Of a stretch of 64,000 nucleotides of DNA, positions 36,502 through 43,584 are shown piece after piece. The notes under the pieces are model-generated. The model was not told where the DNA came from. It saw only the letters and a program-made list of their open reading frames with translations, and made no database searches. Location: positions 38,114 to 102,113 of the forward strand of contig JAUIBR010000024.1 in assembly GCA_030427705.1 (NCBI GenBank), in the 5' to 3' direction. This DNA comes from a bacterium (GTDB lineage: Bacteria > Myxococcota_A > Bradymonadia > Bradymonadales > Bradymonadaceae). Both the position numbers and the translations under genes were made by a program. Every line of letters begins with the position of its first letter. Within the stretch, counting starts at the first letter, position 1.

Positions 36502-36814
36502 GTTTCGCCCGCGTGTGTTCCAGCAATTGATGAACACCTGGATGTGTCTCCGCGCAACGCGCCTTCCATGATCGATAGGGGTCTTCCCAGCTGGGTGAGC
36601 GCACTTCACCGGCAGATTTGACCAACCGTTCTGCGTCTTCCATGCAGGTTTTCTCAGGGTCTTCGTACCTTTTGCCCGAATACGGGTCGTAGATTTCACC
36701 ACGAGAAGCCCCGCCAAATGCGCCAATCATCATCGGAACCGTCAATGCGATCGTCGCTAACGCGAGCAACGCATATCCCGTTCGCCGCATTGTCTTTGTT
36801 CGATCTTCAGCCAC
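36467..36814 (-). CDS. Small single-pass membrane protein, unknown function
   Basis: A 115-aa protein with a short cytoplasmic N-terminus (MAEDRTKTMRRTG), one membrane helix (YALLALATIALTVPMMIGAF) and an exported hydrophilic domain with two Cys (KTCMEDAERL and KARCAETHP). I set the start at GTG 36814 because AGGAG is 5 nt upstream; the longer reading frame to 37120 runs into tandem repeats and is not credible. It overlaps the convergent lipoprotein gene by 35 nt. The repeat arrays lie directly upstream, in its promoter region. Confidence 0.7.
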   Translation of the reverse strand: MAEDRTKTMRRTGYALLALATIALTVPMMIGAFGGASRGEIYDPYSGKRYEDPEKTCMEDAERLVKSAGEVRSPSWEDPYRSWKARCAETHPGVHQLLEHTRAKLKVPVPARPKK

Positions 36815-36877
36815 ATGAACTCCTGAGCCGCGGCCTTTGTACTCGCAGAATGGCAGAGCGAGCAAGGTTGAGTTGAG

Positions 36878-37025
36878 CGATTGAGCTCGCTGGCGCTCGC
36901 GGCGAACGAGCTCGGCGATTGAGCTCGCTTTGCTCGCGGCGAACAAGCTCGGCGATTGAGCTCGCTTTGCTCGCGGCGAACAAGCTCGGCGATTGAGCTC
37001 GCTTTGCTCGCGGCGAACAAGCTCG
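36878..37025. repeat. Tandem repeat A, 37 bp x 4
   Basis: Four head-to-tail copies at 36878-36915, 36916-36952, 36953-36989 and 36990-37025. Copies 2 and 3 are identical; copy 1 is one base longer, with GGCG where the others have TTG. Each unit starts CGATTGAGCTCGCT and ends GAACAAGCTCGG. No stop codons occur in several frames, but the composition is not protein-like. Confidence 0.92.
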
Positions 37026-37140
37026 CTGGCGCTCGCGGCGAACAAGCTCGCTGGCGCTCGCGGCGAACAAGCTCGCTGGCGCTCGCGGCGAACAAGCTCG
37101 CTGGCGCTCGCGGCGAACAAGCTCGCTGGCGCTCGCGGCT
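37026..37140. repeat. Tandem repeat B, 25 bp x 4.6
   Basis: Identical copies at 37026, 37051, 37076 and 37101, and a partial copy 37126-37140. The unit begins CTGGCGCTCGCGG and ends CGAACAAGCTCG. It is unit A with the CGATTGAG segment removed and the GGCG variant of copy A1, so the two families have a common origin. Confidence 0.93.
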
Positions 37141-37453
37141 GCCGCGCCGAAGGCGCTCCAGAGCCGCGCCGAAAGGCGCTCGTTGGCCGCGCCGAAGGCG
37201 CTCAAAAGCCGCGCCGAAGGCGCTCGTTGGCCGCGCCGAAAGGCGCTCAAAAGCCGCGCCGAAAGGCGCTCAAAAGCCGCGCCGAAAGGCGCTCGTTGGC
37301 CGCGCCGAAGGCGCTCAAAAGCCGCGCCGAAAGGCGCTCGTTGGCCGCGCCGAAGGCGCTCAAAAGCCGCGCCGAAGGCGCTCAAAAGCCGCGCCGAAGG
37401 CGCTCAAAAGCCGCGCCGAAGGCGCTCGTTGGCCGCGCCGAAAGGTGCTCAAA
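37141..37453. repeat. Tandem repeat C, 14 mini-hairpin units of 22-23 bp
   Basis: Fourteen contiguous copies. Each holds GCGCC-GAA(A)-GGCGC, a 5-bp stem with a 3- or 4-nt loop, and then TC plus a linker. Two features vary independently: the loop is GAA or GAAA, and the linker is CAAAA-type or CGTTG-type. Copy 1 has a CCAGA linker and copy 14 has GGTGC in the stem. It is not a CRISPR array: there are no unique spacers. Confidence 0.93.
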
Positions 37454-37458
37454 CGCGA

Positions 37459-37495
37459 AGCGCCCAGATAGGCCGTTTGGGCATAACTGGGCGCT
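37459..37495. promoter_or_regulatory. Long stem-loop at the end of the repeat block
   Basis: Perfect 9-bp arms AGCGCCCAG (37459-37467) and CTGGGCGCT (37487-37495) enclose 19 nt that contain a further GGCC/GGGC pairing. It lies 6 nt after the last C unit, so it may mark the edge of the element. Confidence 0.5.
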
Positions 37496-37523
37496 GCACG
37501 AGGGCGAACTTCGTGATGACAGA

Positions 37524-37546
37524 GGGTCAGCGGGTGACCCGATTTT
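37524..37546 (+). terminator. Hairpin with short T-tract
   Basis: GGGTCA-GCGGG-TGACCC followed by GATTTT on the plus strand, 17 nt beyond the stop of the minus-strand mini-protein gene. It could end transcription from the repeat side; on the minus strand there is no T-tract. Confidence 0.35.
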
Positions 37547-37562
37547 GAAATTTCTTAGAGTG

Positions 37563-37745
37563 TTAGTTGAGAGGTAGGGTTTGGAGGTCTTCTACACCGG
37601 GCAGCTGCTGCACGCGCTCGCGGGAGATCTTCCAGGCTGCTTCAAGAATCCAACTGATGCTGCGGTCTTGCCGAAGCGCCTCCTGTTTGGTTTCTTTGAG
37701 AACTTCTTCGGAGACGTAAAGCGTGAGTTTCTTCTTTGCGGCCAT
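37563..37745 (-). CDS. TIGR04563-like mini-protein (ribbon-helix-helix type)
   Basis: A 60-aa basic protein: MAAKKKLTLYVSEEVLKETKQEALRQDRSIS-type N-terminus with an amphipathic beta strand (KLTLYVSEE) and two helices, continuing WILEAAWKISRERVQQLPG. This is the ribbon-helix-helix layout and resembles the small TIGR04563 family of delta-type bacteria. AAGGAAGG lies 4 nt before the ATG. It is divergent from the TIGR02757 gene. No toxin gene is adjacent, so a toxin-antitoxin role is not supported. DNA binding is inferred from the fold. Confidence 0.8.
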   Translation of the reverse strand: MAAKKKLTLYVSEEVLKETKQEALRQDRSISWILEAAWKISRERVQQLPGVEDLQTLPLN

Positions 37746-37865
37746 GAATCCTTCCTTGGATGATAAATTCGACTGGAACGTCCTTGTCCCCGTGGAATCA
37801 GTGTCCCACGTTGTCCTACATCTGAGTACACCTTACGTGGCTGTGTGCGACGGTCAAAAAATCCA

Positions 37866-38720
37866 ATGACAAAATCTGTGAAAGAAAACTCAGAGGTCGA
37901 AAACACCCTCAAGCCATTTCTAGAGAATCTACTTCAGGAGGCGGATTGGGCCGCATATTTACACGCTGACCCCGTCGGAATCGTCCACGAATACCCCACC
38001 GAAGACCAGGCGGTGGTGGCGTTGATCGTATCCAGTCTGGCCTACGGTCAGGTGAAATTGTTGCGATCGGCGGCCCGCCAGATTCTCGACAGTCTGGGGG
38101 ATTCTCCACGTGCGACGATACAGTCCGCCGACTATGAGGAGTTTGTGGAACGCTTTGATGGGTTCCTCTATCGAATGACCCGAGCTGAGGATGTGGCCGA
38201 CCTGTGCTGCGGCATCAAAGCTGGGTTGTCCCAACATGGCTCGCTTGAAGCTGTGTACCAACAGGCTGGGGAATCTCACCTGGAACGCGCCTCAGGCTTT
38301 GTCGACTTCATCCGGGCCAATCGTCACAGGACGGAGGTGGCTCGAGGACTGCGCTATCTGCTGCCCTCCCCTGCGGATGGAAGCACCACCAAACGCCTAC
38401 ATCTGTTTTTCCGTTGGGTTGGGCGTGGGCCGGATGCTGTGGACTTGGGCCTTTGGGATATCGATTCCAGCGAATTGATCATGCCGTTGGATACGCACAC
38501 GAGTCGAATCTGCCGGTATTTGGGCCTGACCTCGCGAAAAAGCAACGATCTGAAGACCGCCCAAGCTGTTACCGCGTCACTTCGGGACATCGACCCAAAC
38601 GACCCTTTGCGGTTTGATTTCGCGATCTGCCATCTGGGTATCTCGGGTTCGTGCATACACGAACGCTCGGATGCCCATTGTCCTGGCTGCCCGCTCAATG
38701 AGGTTTGTACGCTGGACTAA
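37866..38720 (+). CDS. TIGR02757 (DUF2400) family protein
   Basis: A 284-aa protein with the DUF2400 hallmarks: ALIVSSLAYGQV near 57, LHLFFRWVGRG near 178, VDLGLWDIDSSELIMPLDTHTSRI near 195-217. The C-terminal Cys set C-x8-C-x2-C-x5-C (GSC...HCPGCPLNEVC) resembles the iron-sulfur loop of endonuclease III-like HhH-GPD glycosylases, so a nucleic-acid role is possible. The start at ATG 37866 is preferred to 37845, whose extra residues are not conserved. Activity unproven in the family. Confidence 0.9.
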   Translation: MTKSVKENSEVENTLKPFLENLLQEADWAAYLHADPVGIVHEYPTEDQAVVALIVSSLAYGQVKLLRSAARQILDSLGDSPRATIQSADYEEFVERFDGFLYRMTRAEDVADLCCGIKAGLSQHGSLEAVYQQAGESHLERASGFVDFIRANRHRTEVARGLRYLLPSPADGSTTKRLHLFFRWVGRGPDAVDLGLWDIDSSELIMPLDTHTSRICRYLGLTSRKSNDLKTAQAVTASLRDIDPNDPLRFDFAICHLGISGSCIHERSDAHCPGCPLNEVCTLD

Positions 38721-38969
38721 CTACTGGGAGTGAACCCATTCGAGCGCTACGACCTGAATATCGGCCACGAATTGCGCGCTGATGATGCTGGCCAGAGCCA
38801 GGACGATGTAGCTAGCGATGAAGATCATGACCAACTGTTTCCAGTTGCGGCCCTTCGAGATGATGGCAACGAGCGTCAACGTAAGGAAAAAGGCGATCGC
38901 AAGCACCCAGGCCAGTAGATATGGCTGGAATGTTGTGATTAGCGCTACTGGTTTGGTCCACCGCTCCAC
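38721..38969 (-). CDS. Small two-helix membrane protein
   Basis: An 82-aa protein with two membrane helices (LLAWVLAIAFFLTLTLVAII and LVMIFIASYIVLALASIISA) separated by a basic loop (SKGRNWKQ), which by the positive-inside rule is cytoplasmic. GTG start one base after the CPBP protease stop, so it is very probably co-translated. The stop directly abuts the convergent TIGR02757 stop. No family recognised; perhaps an accessory of the protease. Confidence 0.72.
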   Translation of the reverse strand: MERWTKPVALITTFQPYLLAWVLAIAFFLTLTLVAIISKGRNWKQLVMIFIASYIVLALASIISAQFVADIQVVALEWVHSQ

Positions 38970-38970
38970 A

Positions 38971-39555
38971 TCAATCCCGGTTACGATTCACGATCGTCGC
39001 AAGGTTAAGGAAGTTGATTGTAAAGTGGGCCAAAATCGGTGCAAGCAGATTCCCGGTGAGTATATACGTCCACCCGATCGCAAACCCCAAGACGATCGCC
39101 ATAACCGTCCACGGCCAGAAAACCTTCACATCTGAGCCGATATGAACCAGCCCGAAAATCAACGAAGTGACGATGACGCCCAACCACACGTTCCCGTCAA
39201 ACGCTGAGTCGGTGAGCACTTGTTGCAGAAATCCACGGAAGAAGATCTCTTCTCCGATCGAGCTTGCCGCCGCCAGCAAAAACACTTCGCCAAGCTGTAG
39301 TTCGCCCAGGATTTTTGAGAATTCCTCTGAGAGCCGCCGTGCCCATTCTGCATAACGTTCGAGGACGTTCGAGAGGATTACGGTGAGAAGTCCAAGCCCT
39401 GCTCCGATCATCGCGTGGATCGTCGGCGTCCATCCATTGTCGTGCCAGACGATAAGGTCGACATCCCAGATAAACGTCAGGCCCCAAGCTGCCAAGCCCA
39501 TCAAAATGTAAAAGACGAGCCCCAATCCCACCGGGAACTTTGGGTCAGGTTCCAC
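38971..39555 (-). CDS. CPBP family intramembrane metalloprotease
   Basis: A 194-aa CAAX-protease/bacteriocin-processing (Abi) protein. The catalytic motif EEIFFRG (EExxxR), FGLVHIG (second His) and AHFTINFLN (third block) are all present in order, between about five membrane helices. It is expected to cleave inside the membrane; a CAAX prenyl substrate is not implied in bacteria. GTG start sharing one base with the stop of the upstream gene (TAGTG). Confidence 0.92.
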   Translation of the reverse strand: MEPDPKFPVGLGLVFYILMGLAAWGLTFIWDVDLIVWHDNGWTPTIHAMIGAGLGLLTVILSNVLERYAEWARRLSEEFSKILGELQLGEVFLLAAASSIGEEIFFRGFLQQVLTDSAFDGNVWLGVIVTSLIFGLVHIGSDVKVFWPWTVMAIVLGFAIGWTYILTGNLLAPILAHFTINFLNLATIVNRNRD

Positions 39556-40022
39556 TAGTTCGATTCCCCAGGTTCACCTTCCGCCGCCAGCCAAGCGTCG
39601 GCGAGTGCTTCCAGATTCGGACGTGTGATCGACCCGCGGAAGCGCACCTGGGCGTGTTCGAAGTCGTAGATCCGCCAATCGGAGTGATAGCGCGTGTCCC
39701 GGTCTTCGAAATACGATTCCAACATGGCGTCCACAAAATCGATCGCCACATACAGGCGTTCTTCAATCGACGGCGGCGCGAGGTGTTCATCAGAGGACAG
39801 CACGGCCGCTTCTAGTTCAACACGCAAGGTATCGTCGTTATTCGTGAGCGTGACACGAACGTTTCCATGTTCAGCATCACGTTCAACATCAAGCTCTAGA
39901 CTCTCGCCAGGTTGCAGGTTCAAGCTGTACTTTGTCGCCGTCGCCTGATTGATGCGTTTGCGTTCGTCTTCGGTGACTGCGTATTTGTTCTTGGTTGTCA
40001 TGTCTTCGACCGTTGTCGCCAC
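39555..40022 (-). CDS. Unrecognised cytoplasmic protein
   Basis: A 155-aa protein with no family I recognise. The first half has strands rich in charged residues (SLELDVERDAEHGNVRVTLTNNDDTLRVELEA); the middle helix IEERLYVAIDFVDAMLESYFEDRD and RYHSDWRIYDFEHAQVRFRGSIT follow. GTG 40022 is chosen for GAGGA 3-4 nt upstream; ATG 40001 lacks one. It is coupled to the CPBP protease gene and divergent from a Ser/Thr kinase. Confidence 0.72.
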   Translation of the reverse strand: MATTVEDMTTKNKYAVTEDERKRINQATATKYSLNLQPGESLELDVERDAEHGNVRVTLTNNDDTLRVELEAAVLSSDEHLAPPSIEERLYVAIDFVDAMLESYFEDRDTRYHSDWRIYDFEHAQVRFRGSITRPNLEALADAWLAAEGEPGESN

Positions 40023-40079
40023 GTGTCCTCAACCATATAATCACCGCATTCTTGCGTTTCAATATCCGAGGACAATTCG

Positions 40080-41273
40080 GTGAGCGAGGTACCACAGGTT
40101 TTGGGGCCGTACCACCTTAAGGGCAAGCTTGCCGTGGGTGGCCAATCCGAGGTCTGGCTGGGTATTCGTCGTGGTCCGGGCGGATTCAGACGTCGCTGTG
40201 CGGTGAAGATCGTGGCTCCGCCGCTTTCACTCGACGATGCCGCACGGAAAAACTTCTTCGCGGAAGCACGGCTCCAAGCACAATTCGACCATCCGAACCT
40301 GGTGGCTGTGACGGACCTTGGTGTCGATGACGATAACGACATTCTGTACTCCGTGATGCCCTATGTATCTGGGCGGTCGCTTGCGTCGCTGCTCTTGGAA
40401 AAGCCGGATGCGTTCAATACGTTGGATGGCCTATTTGTGATGAGCCGCATCATGCGTGCCCTTCATTACGCCCACACGCTAAGAGACGAGCGTGGACGGA
40501 CGATGAACGTGATTCATCGCGACGTGAGTCCAGAGAACGTGCTCATTGGCTTTGACGGCCAGGTCAAGCTTCTGGACTTTGGCATCGCGCTTAGCAGTAT
40601 CAATCCACGCAGCACTCGGATGCATGTTGTGAAGGGTAAGTTGGAATACCTCTCTCCCGAGCAGGCTTCCGCGACGACCGACATCACAACCGCCACAGAC
40701 GTCTACAGCGCGGGGCTGATGCTTTATCGCTTGTTGACCGGGGTCAGCCCACTCTCTGGCGACCCAGATACCGCTCTGGCGCGGGCGAGGAACCCCAACG
40801 TTCGACGTCTTCGAGACCTCGGCAACTTCTCCCCGAAACTCGAGATGCTGGTGCACGACATGCTGGCGCTTGACCCGTCAAGTCGCCCGCAAAACGCGGC
40901 GGAAATCTCACGCAGCCTCCTTGTAGAGCTGCGAGACATCCAACCCGATTATACGCAATTCGACTTTACGGCCGCGGCACAGGCGGCTCTTGAAGGACAC
41001 TTTGAGGCCGAGAAGAGCTTCCTCAACTCCGTTACAGAGGATGCGGGCACGCAAGTTATCGATACCCGCGCATTCAATGATGCTCGCGAGCAGAAGTCGG
41101 AAAGTCGAAAGTCGAAGGGACGTCGACGCAAAACACTCCAACCATCGCGCGGCCTTCAACGCACGCCCACATTGGACGTCAAAGAAGACGTCAAACAAGA
41201 GATTGCCTCACAATCGGGTGAGGAAGGGTTGGACGATATCTTTAGAGAATTGGAAGAAATCTACGACGACTAA
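40080..41273 (+). CDS. Cytoplasmic Ser/Thr protein kinase
   Basis: A 397-aa Hanks-type kinase without a membrane segment. Glycine loop LAVGGQSEVWLG (17-28), Lys43 in CAVKIV, HRDVSPENV at 146-154 and LLDFGIA are intact, so it should be active. The tail after about 300 is basic and disordered (SRKSKGRRRKTLQPSRG), then acidic. The -PEN- variant HRDVSPEN is typical of myxobacterial kinases. GTG start with GAGGA upstream. It is convergent with, and overlaps by 4 nt, an FHA-sigma54 activator, a probable target. Confidence 0.93.
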   Translation: MSEVPQVLGPYHLKGKLAVGGQSEVWLGIRRGPGGFRRRCAVKIVAPPLSLDDAARKNFFAEARLQAQFDHPNLVAVTDLGVDDDNDILYSVMPYVSGRSLASLLLEKPDAFNTLDGLFVMSRIMRALHYAHTLRDERGRTMNVIHRDVSPENVLIGFDGQVKLLDFGIALSSINPRSTRMHVVKGKLEYLSPEQASATTDITTATDVYSAGLMLYRLLTGVSPLSGDPDTALARARNPNVRRLRDLGNFSPKLEMLVHDMLALDPSSRPQNAAEISRSLLVELRDIQPDYTQFDFTAAAQAALEGHFEAEKSFLNSVTEDAGTQVIDTRAFNDAREQKSESRKSKGRRRKTLQPSRGLQRTPTLDVKEDVKQEIASQSGEEGLDDIFRELEEIYDD

Positions 41274-42781
41274 TCTTGCATTAGGTCATGTTTCTTCAAG
41301 AGTCGGTACAGATGCCGGCGGTCCACTTCTGCTTCCCGCGCAGACTTCGAGATGTTCTGGTTGTTCTTCTCAAGCAGCCGTTCCAGGTAGAGCTTCTCAA
41401 ACTCACTGACCAAATCATCCTTCGCATCGCGAAACGGAACGACGCCGCCGTCTCCGTCATCAATCTTCGCGAAGAGCGTGACGGAACCTTCAGGTGCAGC
41501 TGGAATGCCCAGTCCCGCGGACGTCGACGAACCTGGGGCGTTCATAGACGGCGAATATCCTTCGCCATCCATGCCCAATTCTTTTCGGAGGTAATCGGAG
41601 GTGATCGCGCCGCCAGAACACATCGCGACGGCTTTCTCCATCACGTTGCGCAGCTGACGAATATTACCGGGCCATGGATATGACTGAAGTGCGCGCAATG
41701 CGTTCTCGGTCAAGAGAGGCTTCGCGGTGTCTTCCGTGGTCATCATCTCAAAGAAGTGCTCTGCAAGGAGCGGGATATCTTCAACACGCTCACGCAACGC
41801 AGGAAGATTGAATCGTACCTTTGCGAGACGATAGAAAAGGTCCTGCCGGAACATCTTGTCGGCCACCTGATCTTCCAGATTTCGGTTGGTCGCAGCGACG
41901 ACGCGAACATCGACGTTGAACGTCGATTCACCGCCGACACGGCGCACTTCGCCGGTCTCTAGAACACGCAGGAACTTGGCCTGGAACTCGATATCCATCT
42001 CTCCGAGCTCGTCGAAGAAGATGGTGCCGCCATCGGCACGTTCAAAGACGCCACGGTGTCTGTTGGACGCACCCGAGAACGCACCCTTTTCGTGACCGAA
42101 GAGCTCGCTCTCCAGCAATGTCGCGGGAAAAGCGGAACAATCAAACACGACGAACGGCTTTCCAGCGCGATTACTATGGTCGTGAATTGCGGCCGCGATC
42201 AGTTCTTTACCGGTACCCGTTTCTCCTTCGATCACCACCGAAAGATCGGACGGCGCGACACGATCCAAGATACTGAAGATTTCGCGAAGTGCTGGCGATT
42301 GACCAATGATATTGCCGTAACGGGTGCGATCGGTGACTTCGATCTTGACCTGTTCTTTCGTGGCATTGACCCGAATCTTGGTACGTCCAACCTGGAAGAT
42401 GGAGCCGGGTTCGAGTGTGATCTTATCGACCTGATCACCATCAAAGAAGGTGCCGTTCGTCGAGCCAAGGTCAATGAGCTCAACGTCATCAGTGCGCTTG
42501 CGCAGCTCGGCATGCATGCGCGAGACGGTTGGGTCGTCCAAGACCACATCCGACAACGGATCGGCGCCCAGACGCACGACGGGCTTCTCAAACGTGTGAA
42601 CTTGCCCTTCGTTTTCGCCGTTGATGACTTCGAGAGTCAGCTTTTCGACCGGGAATCCCTCGGACAACGGATGACCGTCCACTTCAACCGTGGGACGGTG
42701 ATACTCGATGGTCCGTGATGGAACGCGCGCCACTACTGGCCGTTCAGAATCATCGGGGAGCTCGGTGATCTCCTCACTCAT
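41270..42781 (-). CDS. FHA-sigma54 activator with GAFSGA loop
   Basis: A 503-aa enhancer-binding protein. FHA domain about 50-137 with RLGADPLSD, SRMHAEL and DLGSTNGTF, all canonical; sigma54 AAA+ domain from about 155 with Walker A GETGTGKE at 186-193 and Walker B IFFDELGEM; Fis-type helix-turn-helix at the end (ISKSAREAEVDRRHLYRLLKK). The sigma54-contact loop reads GAFSGA (233-238) rather than GAFTGA. No receiver or GAF domain, so phosphothreonine recognition is the only visible input. It faces an active kinase gene. Confidence 0.95.
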   Translation of the reverse strand: MSEEITELPDDSERPVVARVPSRTIEYHRPTVEVDGHPLSEGFPVEKLTLEVINGENEGQVHTFEKPVVRLGADPLSDVVLDDPTVSRMHAELRKRTDDVELIDLGSTNGTFFDGDQVDKITLEPGSIFQVGRTKIRVNATKEQVKIEVTDRTRYGNIIGQSPALREIFSILDRVAPSDLSVVIEGETGTGKELIAAAIHDHSNRAGKPFVVFDCSAFPATLLESELFGHEKGAFSGASNRHRGVFERADGGTIFFDELGEMDIEFQAKFLRVLETGEVRRVGGESTFNVDVRVVAATNRNLEDQVADKMFRQDLFYRLAKVRFNLPALRERVEDIPLLAEHFFEMMTTEDTAKPLLTENALRALQSYPWPGNIRQLRNVMEKAVAMCSGGAITSDYLRKELGMDGEGYSPSMNAPGSSTSAGLGIPAAPEGSVTLFAKIDDGDGGVVPFRDAKDDLVSEFEKLYLERLLEKNNQNISKSAREAEVDRRHLYRLLKKHDLMQD

Positions 42782-42838
42782 AACTACTACTCACCTAGAA
42801 TTGCCGGCAGCTTATCACGCATTGTGGCATCTGCGCCA

Positions 42839-43285
42839 CTATCTGTTGAATTCGGCATGCACATTTTGGGCGGCAGGACCTTCCAACTTCGCGGTCCGCG
42901 CATCATTCGCATACGTGAGCGTGAGAAGCAGCCCATCTCCGGGCCATGCCTCGGGCACCTTGTCGATCCACTCGACGCAACTCAACGCGCTCTCGTCCTC
43001 GATATGGTCCCAGTACCCCACAGATTCGAGATCATCGGCGTTTTCAAGCCGGTAGAGATCGAAGTGATAGATTGGGGGATTTGTCTCATACACGTTTAGG
43101 AGCGTGTACGTCGGACTCGACGCTTCCAGGCTCAGGTCCAGCTCAGCCAAGAGTCCTTTCACCAGGGTGGTCTTCCCTGCCCCCAGCTCACCAATCAGGC
43201 CGACAAAGCCGCCGTCTGCAAAAACCCGCGCGATCGCCGCACCCAAACGTGCAGTGGCGGCGGCGTCCCTCAATTGAATTTCCAC
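42839..43285 (-). CDS. tsaE: tRNA threonylcarbamoyladenosine biosynthesis ATPase TsaE
   Basis: A 148-aa P-loop protein needed, with TsaB, TsaC and TsaD, for the t6A modification of ANN-decoding tRNAs. Walker A GELGAGKTTLVKGL is at about 33-46; SPTYTLLNVYE and IYHFDLYRLEN are the specific family blocks, and CVEWIDKVPE closes the site. Normal length. It is 8 nt after a 91-aa gene and 57 nt before the sigma54 activator on the same strand. The other tsa genes are not in the window. Confidence 0.95.
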   Translation of the reverse strand: MEIQLRDAAATARLGAAIARVFADGGFVGLIGELGAGKTTLVKGLLAELDLSLEASSPTYTLLNVYETNPPIYHFDLYRLENADDLESVGYWDHIEDESALSCVEWIDKVPEAWPGDGLLLTLTYANDARTAKLEGPAAQNVHAEFNR

Positions 43286-43293
43286 GATGCTTC

Positions 43294-43569
43294 CTAGTGG
43301 AAACCAGCTCGGCCCGCTCGCTCTTTCTCTTGGCGATCGACCTTTACAGATACAACCGAGGTTTCGCCGATGAAGAGGCGTGATTCGGCGCTAACGATTT
43401 CGAGATAGTGCCCGGCATGCCGAACAGACTGAACCCGCGCAACCGTCATTGGGTTGTGGCCGCCGGAATCGACCAGCAATGTGACACCTTCACCAAGTTT
43501 GATTGAATCGCCGTCAGCTTTGCCGTCGACTTCGGTCGTCAGGATGTCTCGAAGGACTGCGAATTCCAT
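43294..43569 (-). CDS. Small unrecognised protein
   Basis: A 91-aa soluble protein, mostly beta (VTLLVDSGGHNPMTVARVQSV... HYLEIVSAESRLFIGETSVVSVKV), with a basic C-terminus. No signal peptide or known motif. It lies between the pseudokinase and tsaE with gaps of 15 and 8 nt, so it belongs to the same transcript. ATG start; a GGAG-like sequence is found upstream. Confidence 0.65.
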   Translation of the reverse strand: MEFAVLRDILTTEVDGKADGDSIKLGEGVTLLVDSGGHNPMTVARVQSVRHAGHYLEIVSAESRLFIGETSVVSVKVDRQEKERAGRAGFH

Positions 43570-43584
43570 AGGGTTCTCCAGAGG

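Noticed and set aside
36807..37385. Minus-strand frames extending the small membrane protein into the repeats (217 aa and 192 aa)
   Set aside because: AGGAG before GTG 36814 and the membrane-protein start explain the gene; the upstream part is repeat only.
36878..37453. CRISPR array
   Set aside because: Units are contiguous with no unique spacers, three unit types follow each other, and no cas genes are nearby.
36956..37577. Long plus-strand reading frames through the repeats coding Ala/Lys/Arg-rich, histone-H1-like proteins
   Set aside because: Several frames on both strands are open at once because the repeat unit has few stop codons. There is no ribosome-binding site, and the composition follows from the DNA repeat.
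37563..37745. Toxin-antitoxin pair for the ribbon-helix-helix-like mini-protein
   Set aside because: No small toxin-like gene is adjacent; the next gene is a divergent 284-aa TIGR02757 protein.
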